DNA of 64,000 bases. Source: Aspergillus flavus (taxonomy: Eukaryota; Ascomycota; Eurotiomycetes; Eurotiales; Aspergillaceae). This document shows positions 57,549-64,000 of this stretch, one piece after another. Both the position numbers and the translations under genes were made by a program. The notes under the pieces are model-generated. The model did not search any database. It saw only the letters and a list, made by a program, of their open reading frames with translations, and was not told where the DNA came from. Position 1 is the first letter of the stretch, and each line of letters starts with the position of its first letter. Location: assembly GCF_009017415.1 (NCBI RefSeq), contig NC_092409.1:1054001-1118000 (forward strand), in the 5' to 3' direction.

Positions 57549-59828
57549 ATGGAACCCGGACCTTCACAGTCTCAGAAGGGCAAGGGTCCTTGGCAGCCAG
57601 ATCAAGGGCCTTCAAAATCTCAAATGCTCGAAGAAACATTTGACGCTTCTGAGCAGCCAGAGCAAGGACCACCACAGCCTCAGACGCCCGGAGGCTTTTG
57701 GCAGCCTGACCAAGAGCCTTCACAGTCACGAATGCCCAAAGAAACACTGTTCTCTCACGAGAAGCTGGAGCAAGAACCTCCACAGCCTGAAGTGTCCACA
57801 AGAGCACTCGACATTATCCACCAGATGTCCACATGGCTACGCGCCGAGAGATGGAGCATGTCACTAACTGAAAGGAACCAAAGCATGCCGCCTGCTCTCA
57901 GAGCAACTCAAAATATTGATCGACTCTGCACAGGATGCGCAGCCTTTGACTGGAAAACTATCTGGAAGCAAATGCACCGCGGGAAACTCAATTGGCCAAC
58001 GAAACAACATCGTCCACTGAGTACAATGTACAACCATCTCAGGTCAGCTTATGAAGGTTGTCATCTATGCACCTTAATATGCGTCGCCATGTTTAGCCGT
58101 GGAGAGAGGAGGGTGCACATACCAAGATGGCAAGAATATCATCTGAGCGTCGACGAGACGAGCGCCGAATGGCAAAGCAGAACCCAGCCCGCGCCAAGGA
58201 GATGGAGCCTTGAGCAGTTAGACGCAGCCACCCGCGTATCACACCATATGGAATCTGGAAAAGGGGTGCTTTTGATCGAAGTCCAGGGCTGCGAACCTGC
58301 TAAGCTTTTGGTCTCATTTGCGCAACGCACGGAAGAACCTCTTTTACCCACAGTTCGCTCCGACGGGCGTACGAGTGGCTTCGCCAGGCATTGGATGCAG
58401 ATATGTGATGAATCCCACCTGTCCTGCAAGCGGACTGGTTCCATACTCCCAACCAGGGTCATTCAACTCCAAATTATACACGAAGAGTTGAAAGCCAGGC
58501 TACTCGTTACCAACGGGGAAGAGGCCCGATACGCTGCTCTCAGTCATCGCTGGTCTTGTTCAACCTCATTAACAGTCACCACACATAACTTGGAACGTCT
58601 AAAGAAGGGGATCGATTTTGCCGAGTTATCACACACCTTTCGCGAAGCACTTGAAATCGCCGCCGGGATTGGACTCCAGTACATCTGGATTGACGCCCTT
58701 TGTATCCTCCAGGATGACGACCACGACTGGGCCAGGGAATCTGCCAAGATGGGCGATGTTTACCGGCACGCCGCCATCACTATCAATGCCTTTGCGTCAG
58801 CAGATGGCATGGGACAATGCACCACGGCGTACCCCCCTACTAATCTGGTGGATTATGCATGCAGGATCGGGGGAGAAGTGTATGTCCATGAGGAGGACGG
58901 TGGATTCGCTGATGTCTACGAGCCCGAGGGCGTCACTCAGACACGGGGATGGGTTTTCCAAGAGGAGCAGCTTTCCCCACGACGTCTGTACTGCGGACAA
59001 CACCATCTTGTCTGGAAGTGTGCGGAAATGTGGGCGAGAAACGACCGGCCGTGTGGATTTTCCGGGGAAGTATTTGATAAGCCCTTTATGTCTACTTACC
59101 CCTGTTCGAATTGGAAGTTCGCGTATCGCCAATGGCGTCGGATGGTGCAGAGCTATACCAGGCACAACCTGACATACGCTGCCAAGGACAAGCTTCCAGC
59201 CATATCTGGTTTGGCCGCAGTCTTTGACCAAGAGTTCCCAGGCCATCATGTTGGAGATTACCTCGGCGGAATCTGGAGAGGCGACATATACCGTGGCCTC
59301 CTCTGGTACCGTGATGGTAACGCTATCGACCGAGATCGACGCATTGAGGGGCCATCCTGGTCCTGGGCCTCGTGGGACGGTCCGATTAATTTTGTGTTTG
59401 AAGATGACGATGCTAGTTGGCCGGCAAGGATGACATGGCAACCTCAAAGGAAATACCCATGCAAGGTGCGAGAGGCATCGACGATATTGACAGATCCAGA
59501 AAACAAGTATGGGCGAGTCTCATCGGGCAGAATGGTCGTCAAAGGCAAGGTGCTCATGAACGCGGGGAGGTTAGGCGAACAATCCGAAAACACAAGGCCA
59601 ACGGATCCAGAGATACACCTTGACCATGATGAGACCTTCCCAGAGGATAGCGTTCTACTCCCCATCACGCAGCGATCAGGGCTACTTTTGAGGATGGATC
59701 CGAGGACCGCCAATGATGCGATGCGGGTCTTTCGGCGGATCGGATTGTGTATACGCCCGGAAAGACATGAAGATTTCAACTGGATGCGTGGCGCTCGGTG
59801 GGAAACCCAGGAACTGGCTCTGGAATAG
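57549..59828 (+). CDS. HET-domain (heterokaryon incompatibility) protein with N-terminal repeats
   Basis: A single exon of 759 residues. Residues 1-85 consist of imperfect repeats (QPDQGPSKSQM, QPEQGPPQPQTPG, QPDQEPSQSRMP, LEQEPPQPE), Pro/Gln/Glu-rich. The HET domain at about 315-480 shows its ordered blocks: YAALSHRWS, FREALEIAAGIGLQYIWIDA, LCILQDDDHDWARES, KMGDVYRHAAITINAFASAD and RGWVFQEEQLSPRRLYCG. The C-terminal part (AAVFDQEFPGHHVGDYLGGI, GPSWSWASWD) is typical of long HET proteins. HET domains trigger regulated cell death after non-self recognition, often with an NLR or other partner. No partner is adjacent; the NLR-like gene is 40 kb away. Confidence 0.95.
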   Translation: MEPGPSQSQKGKGPWQPDQGPSKSQMLEETFDASEQPEQGPPQPQTPGGFWQPDQEPSQSRMPKETLFSHEKLEQEPPQPEVSTRALDIIHQMSTWLRAERWSMSLTERNQSMPPALRATQNIDRLCTGCAAFDWKTIWKQMHRGKLNWPTKQHRPLSTMYNHLRSAYEGCHLCTLICVAMFSRGERRVHIPRWQEYHLSVDETSAEWQSRTQPAPRRWSLEQLDAATRVSHHMESGKGVLLIEVQGCEPAKLLVSFAQRTEEPLLPTVRSDGRTSGFARHWMQICDESHLSCKRTGSILPTRVIQLQIIHEELKARLLVTNGEEARYAALSHRWSCSTSLTVTTHNLERLKKGIDFAELSHTFREALEIAAGIGLQYIWIDALCILQDDDHDWARESAKMGDVYRHAAITINAFASADGMGQCTTAYPPTNLVDYACRIGGEVYVHEEDGGFADVYEPEGVTQTRGWVFQEEQLSPRRLYCGQHHLVWKCAEMWARNDRPCGFSGEVFDKPFMSTYPCSNWKFAYRQWRRMVQSYTRHNLTYAAKDKLPAISGLAAVFDQEFPGHHVGDYLGGIWRGDIYRGLLWYRDGNAIDRDRRIEGPSWSWASWDGPINFVFEDDDASWPARMTWQPQRKYPCKVREASTILTDPENKYGRVSSGRMVVKGKVLMNAGRLGEQSENTRPTDPEIHLDHDETFPEDSVLLPITQRSGLLLRMDPRTANDAMRVFRRIGLCIRPERHEDFNWMRGARWETQELALE

Positions 59829-60107
59829 CTTGCTTTACCAAGAGAGATGGCGAAGATAAGGAGCATTGGACCAAGAACCGGAGACCTCCGCTGCGGGATG
59901 TCTTTTCCGTATGTATTCTTAGTACCTAGATAGTCTACTAGCAATGACACTCTGCAATTATTCTTATCTTGTGTTCTCCACTGCTTCCCCACAGTTGCTG
60001 AATGTATTAAATCTGATAGCGAAACTATTTCTATAGAAGTACAAGCTCAACTACAGACTCAAGTACTACTGTTTCGATCGACCGTCCACCGACATTACCT
60101 AGATAAA

Positions 60108-61577
60108 ATGCCACCACCACAGCTCTCCCCCGCAATCCAAACCATCTCCAACGTCCGTCTACACTCCCACAGTCCAGATCCAACAACATACGACCTCACG
60201 TTCTCCAACGAGCAAACCCTCAGCTCCATAGCCCCTCACACTGATACTAAGACCTCCCCAAACACATCCCCTCCGCCTCTGGCTCTCCCGGCCCTAACCC
60301 ACCCCCACATCCACCTGGACAAAGCGTACATCCACAACTCCACCACCATCCACCCCCAAACCGGCTCTTTCCAAGAAGCCCTGACCTTGACAACCCAAGC
60401 CAAATCCACCTTCACCGAGGCCGACCTCCACCGCCGCAGCGAATGGCTCTTATCCGAATCCCTCCTCAACGGCGTCACCGCCCTGCGCGCCTTCATCGAA
60501 ATCGACGCCACAGTCCACCATAAATGCCTCACCACAGCCATCCACCTCAAACACTCCTGGCGCAACCACTGCCACATCCAACTCGTCGCCTTCGCCCAAG
60601 ACCCCCTCTTCTCAGGCCCCAACGCCCAAACCAACCGCGATCTCATGCACTCCGCATTCACAGAACACGGAGCCCACATTGACGTCCTCGGCACGACACC
60701 CTACGTCGAATCGGACCTTGAATCAGCAAAGAAGAATATCCAATGGGCCATCACCACCGCCTGGCAATTAGACAAACATCTCGACTTTCACCTAGATTAC
60801 CATCTTGACCCTACCAAGGGCGCCTTGGTCTGGTACGTATTGCAATGTTTACGGGATGTGGGCTGGGTTAAGGCCCGGACGCGGAAGAGGGTTATGCTGG
60901 GCCATTGTACCAGGTTCACGCTTTTTGGAAGTGATGAGTGGGAACGGTTGAAATTGGAAATTGGGGATGGGGAGCATGCCCTACGGGTTAGTTTTGTGGG
61001 TTTGCCTAGTAGTGATTTGTATATGGCTGCGCCTCCCTGTGCCCTTCCCCCTTCTTCTTCGTGTGATTCTGGATCTGGACCTGGATCTGGATCTGGTTGT
61101 GATGTGAAAGAGGGTGGAGTTGGTGATAGAGTCCGTGGTACAATACGTGTCCCGGAACTGATCAGACGATATGGACTCGACGTTGTTCTCGGGGTGAATA
61201 ACGTAGGCAATGCCTTCACGCCCTGGGGATCGGTTGATCCGGTGGCGTTGGCTTGTCTCGGTGTTGGTGTTTATCAAGCTGGGACTGTGGAGGATGCGGA
61301 GTTGTTGTATGAGTGTGTTTCTACGCGGGCTAGGGCTGCCATTGGGCTGGAAGAGGAGTCGGAGAATAGGGTATGTGTTCGGGCTGGGGGGAGGGCGGAT
61401 TTACTGTTGTTTTTTGATGTGGATGAGTCGGGTTGTGGAATTGTGAGGCCGAGGAGGAGTGTTGCGGAGGTGGTTTGGGATCCTCCTAGCAGAATGGCTA
61501 GGGCTGTGGTTTCGGGAGGGAGGTTGGTGCGTGGTAGGGGGGGTTTGTGGGATGAAGATGTTTTTGGGTTTGTGTAG
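60108..61577 (+). CDS. cytosine-deaminase-like metal-dependent amidohydrolase
   Basis: A single exon of 489 residues. The amidohydrolase TIM-barrel signature is visible: HPHIHLDKAYIHN (metal HxH), RAFIEID, FHLDYHLDP (third His) and VMLGHCTRF (fourth His). In the last motif, GVNNVGNAFTPWGSVDP, an Asn stands where bacterial cytosine deaminases have the catalytic Asp of GxDN. A Gly/Ser/Pro run (GSGPGSGSG, bases about 61068-61100) is an insert before RVPELIRRYGLDVVLG. Codon use changes along the gene, with a C-rich first half. Expected role is hydrolysis of a cyclic amide or amine in the cytosol, but the Asp to Asn change leaves the reaction open. Confidence 0.88.
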   Translation: MPPPQLSPAIQTISNVRLHSHSPDPTTYDLTFSNEQTLSSIAPHTDTKTSPNTSPPPLALPALTHPHIHLDKAYIHNSTTIHPQTGSFQEALTLTTQAKSTFTEADLHRRSEWLLSESLLNGVTALRAFIEIDATVHHKCLTTAIHLKHSWRNHCHIQLVAFAQDPLFSGPNAQTNRDLMHSAFTEHGAHIDVLGTTPYVESDLESAKKNIQWAITTAWQLDKHLDFHLDYHLDPTKGALVWYVLQCLRDVGWVKARTRKRVMLGHCTRFTLFGSDEWERLKLEIGDGEHALRVSFVGLPSSDLYMAAPPCALPPSSSCDSGSGPGSGSGCDVKEGGVGDRVRGTIRVPELIRRYGLDVVLGVNNVGNAFTPWGSVDPVALACLGVGVYQAGTVEDAELLYECVSTRARAAIGLEEESENRVCVRAGGRADLLLFFDVDESGCGIVRPRRSVAEVVWDPPSRMARAVVSGGRLVRGRGGLWDEDVFGFV

Positions 61578-61909
61578 TTGTTTTGCTTGTTGGTGTTAGT
61601 TGGTGTTGTGTATATGTGGTGGATTTATAGTTGAAGGTCTTTGTTTAGGTGTGAAGCGTAGTATAATTATCATCTAGGAGGCAATAAAAGTGAGCATAAA
61701 TCTAGTGTAATATGGCATGCAACATAAAGACCCCAGTTAACGGTTCATCTCAGAAATCATAACCTTACTCCAAAACCCATAGTATAACCCATACCGACCA
61801 ACTCCTGTTCGTTGAACCCTCGCTAAATATGAGCGAAAACCCCCCAACCACCCAATCACAATACTATACACCCGAGGATAAGATCGGCGAAAGAGCCCAG
61901 AAAAAACAA
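61578..61909. other. 3' intergenic region between convergent genes
   Basis: Shared 3' flanks of the amidohydrolase and PHD genes. No coding content. Confidence 0.55.
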
Positions 61910-63697
61910 TCACGAACCCCAGATAGGTGCGACTTCGTTCGCCTGCGCTCGAACCCGTGCCGGTCCGTGTAATGCGTAGCTGAACGTGCGACATGAGACG
62001 TCTTCATACATGATGTCCATGTCGTCCGCATTCGTCGACAAACGGAATCCGTTCCCGGCACGCGGGTACAGACGATGCTCTGAGAATTCATAGTCAGACT
62101 CTTCCGACAGGTCGTGCTGCGTTTGGGGAGCGGAAGAGGGAGTAGGCAGGAAGTCAGGAGTAACACCTGACTTTTGCTGGGCCGCGTCTACACCATTAGT
62201 TAAAGCGTGGGTTATCGAGTTAGTGAAAGTTGGGGTATTCGAGGAGGTTGAGGTTGGAGTAGGAATCGCCGCATTGTTCGGCTTGAACGAGAACTTCGAC
62301 TGTAAAGTCTTTAAGTTTTTAGGAAACATGGGTATCGCCGGGTGTTGGTCTGACAGAGTGACCAGTAGTTCAACAAGAGTCGCATGCGACAAGCCCGAGA
62401 GAAAGCCCCGTCGCTCGTCTGCCGAGAAGCCCTCCCCTCCCACTTCCATCTTGGGCATTAATAACGGCGCATGCACGGGAGGACCTAATGACGGCCCCGT
62501 GAGACTAGGATTGCTCCTAACAACCGTCGGCTGGAGAATGGTAATCGGCACGGGCTTGCATTCCCGACAGACCCATTGTCTCTCCTTCACTGTGACAACC
62601 TGCGAGTCAATAGGAGGATCATGACATAGCTGATGCCAGGGCCCATTGCACTCATCGCAGAAGACGATCGCATTGCTCTGCGGACTATGTCCCCTCTGGC
62701 AGTGGATACAATTGACGATCCCGTCCTTCGGTTTGCGATACACCCGCTTGCGTTTCCGAACGGCTGCAGCCTGCCGTTGAGTGGTATCCGATGCCTCCAG
62801 CGAGTTACTGCTGTCCTTCGCAACCGTCGGTGATGCGGACGGAGGTACATATAATGAAGGACGATTAACCTGCCGACCAGATTTAGTTTGTGTCGCCGTC
62901 GGCGCAACGTCAGATTCATCGGAGCTCGAGTCTCCAGCTCGGATGATATCTTCTCCATCACTGTCATTACCACGCCGGCGCTTCTTGCGCTTGGTTCCGT
63001 TGGTAGTACTCCTTCGTTGGCGTGAGCCAACTGCTGCTCTCTTGCGCTTAGCGGATGGGGGTGAATCTTTAGCCGCCGGGGCTACAGGCTGGGGTTGTGA
63101 AGGCAGTGGTGGTGGTAGTGGATCTTGCGGTGGTGCTGGGGCTTCCAATGAAGGTGGCCCTGCGGGTTTGGGTGCAATATTAACAAGACTTGTTGGCTTG
63201 TCATGGCCACCCTGGGGAAGTGTAGATGTATATGTATGTGTAGATGGAGATGTAGTGGAAGGAGTAGTAACAGGAGCCTGTTGAGAAACCGCAGGGGTTG
63301 TCATATGACTCGAGTACACGAACGGAGCTGTGGGTAGCTCTATGATAGTAGAAGAGGCCTTCATTGTGCTTGATGGTTGCAAGCGTGGATGATTCCAGCC
63401 TTGACTGAGTGATGGTGGGTTCCACGTCACGAATTTAGTCTCATTCCTCTGCTTCTCCCCTTTCCTATGGCCAGTGACCCGAGCCACGAGTTCAGTGGTC
63501 GCAGGGGATAATTTCGGGATCTGTACTTTACTCGAGATTGCGCTCGGTGGGCGGCTAGGTTTCAATGAGGACGACAGGGAAGGCGAGACCCGCTCGACGG
63601 TGGGAGCCGATGTATGCAAGCCCGAGGAGGTTCCGTGGGCTGGTGGCGCTGTCTCTATAGACGCCGGCATGGGAAGAACCCCATGTTGCTGTGACAT
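61910..63697 (-). CDS. PHD-finger protein
   Basis: A single exon of 595 residues. Long Pro/Ser/Thr-rich disordered stretches fill the first 300 residues, with basic patches resembling nuclear localisation signals (KRKRAAVGSRQRR, GTKRKKRRRGN). A PHD zinc finger lies at about 328-380: CIHCQRGHSPQSNAIVFC, then CDECNGPWHQLC, then WVCREC, i.e. the C4HC3 pattern. The C-terminal part has ADERRGFLSGLSHATLVELL, a short helical module, followed by low-complexity sequence. PHD fingers read histone H3 tails, so a chromatin role is likely; the complex is not identifiable. The gene is convergent with the amidohydrolase gene. Confidence 0.93.
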   Translation of the reverse strand: MSQQHGVLPMPASIETAPPAHGTSSGLHTSAPTVERVSPSLSSSLKPSRPPSAISSKVQIPKLSPATTELVARVTGHRKGEKQRNETKFVTWNPPSLSQGWNHPRLQPSSTMKASSTIIELPTAPFVYSSHMTTPAVSQQAPVTTPSTTSPSTHTYTSTLPQGGHDKPTSLVNIAPKPAGPPSLEAPAPPQDPLPPPLPSQPQPVAPAAKDSPPSAKRKRAAVGSRQRRSTTNGTKRKKRRRGNDSDGEDIIRAGDSSSDESDVAPTATQTKSGRQVNRPSLYVPPSASPTVAKDSSNSLEASDTTQRQAAAVRKRKRVYRKPKDGIVNCIHCQRGHSPQSNAIVFCDECNGPWHQLCHDPPIDSQVVTVKERQWVCRECKPVPITILQPTVVRSNPSLTGPSLGPPVHAPLLMPKMEVGGEGFSADERRGFLSGLSHATLVELLVTLSDQHPAIPMFPKNLKTLQSKFSFKPNNAAIPTPTSTSSNTPTFTNSITHALTNGVDAAQQKSGVTPDFLPTPSSAPQTQHDLSEESDYEFSEHRLYPRAGNGFRLSTNADDMDIMYEDVSCRTFSYALHGPARVRAQANEVAPIWGS

Positions 63698-64000
63698 TAG
63701 CCCCCCTGTCCTGGCCAGTGGGGCACAGTTACAACGTGCAATTTAGGGTGAATGTGTATAATCACACGATTCTGAGTATCAACTGTCCTGGACGGCGCAG
63801 AATTCGCTTTGCGACGGACCCAAAGATTGAATCTTATATATGGTCACGTGATGCGATCCCCCGCGCCCTGGAAAGCGAGATTCATCCCTTTAAGAATTCG
63901 TGTCAATCATGCTTTCGGAATGATGGTCGCTAGTCTTTTCATTCATTCGTTGCAATCTCTATGTACATAAGGCGCTACGGGCATCAGAGCTATGCAGGCC
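63698..64000. other. upstream region of PHD gene, to window edge
   Basis: Contains GGTCACGTGATGC at about 63841-63853, including the E-box-like CACGTG bound by fungal bHLH factors. No gene start is seen before the window ends. Confidence 0.45.

Noticed and set aside
1..64000. CRISPR array, insertion sequence, intact transposon or rRNA/tRNA gene
   Set aside because: None was seen; the DNA is fungal nuclear in character, and no transposase, reverse transcriptase or long terminal repeats were found by reading.

Overview
The window looks like nuclear DNA of a filamentous ascomycete, most likely a eurotiomycete such as Aspergillus or a close relative. Most genes are interrupted by short introns (about 50-150 bases) with GTATGT/GTAAGT-type donors and AG acceptors. 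The gene families are typical of Pezizomycotina: a non-reducing polyketide synthase, an NLR-like NB-ARC/TPR protein, a HET-domain protein, a G1 acid peptidase, a CAP20/perilipin-like protein and a Zn2Cys6 regulator. The organism call is an inference from gene content, because no sequence search could be run.

Left part, 1 to about 13.7 kb, is the edge of a secondary-metabolite locus. It holds the 3' end of a non-reducing PKS (PT-ACP-CMeT-reductase), an Apd1/Aim32-type 2Fe-2S protein, an MFS transporter, a decayed cytochrome P450 (5' third only, several frame breaks), a secreted-type FAD oxidoreductase, and a rhodopsin-type seven-helix membrane protein whose first exon is frame-broken. From 13.7 to 29.2 kb is accessory DNA: an NLR-like NB-ARC/TPR gene with an in-frame TGA, a 3-kb stretch with no gene I can support, a beta-lactamase-like hydrolase, an unknown membrane protein, an mpaB/DUF2236-type oxygenase without a clear ATG, a Cys/His-rich orphan, a decamer minisatellite and a secreted G1 peptidase.

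From about 31 to 53 kb gene content changes to conserved core functions: Nse3 (MAGE), a CAP20-like lipid-droplet protein, ribosomal protein eL27, a 2,235-residue coiled-coil protein with tandem repeats, a TLC-domain membrane protein, a SWIB/SNF12-type chromatin-remodelling subunit, proteasome subunit Rpn6, the U3 snoRNP WD protein Sof1 and a membrane SDR.

From 54 to 61.6 kb is a second accessory patch: a Zn2Cys6 regulator divergent from a small unknown protein, a HET-domain protein and a cytosine-deaminase-like amidohydrolase. A PHD-finger protein follows at 61.9-63.7 kb. Exon joins below were derived by eye from splice-site consensus and frame continuity.
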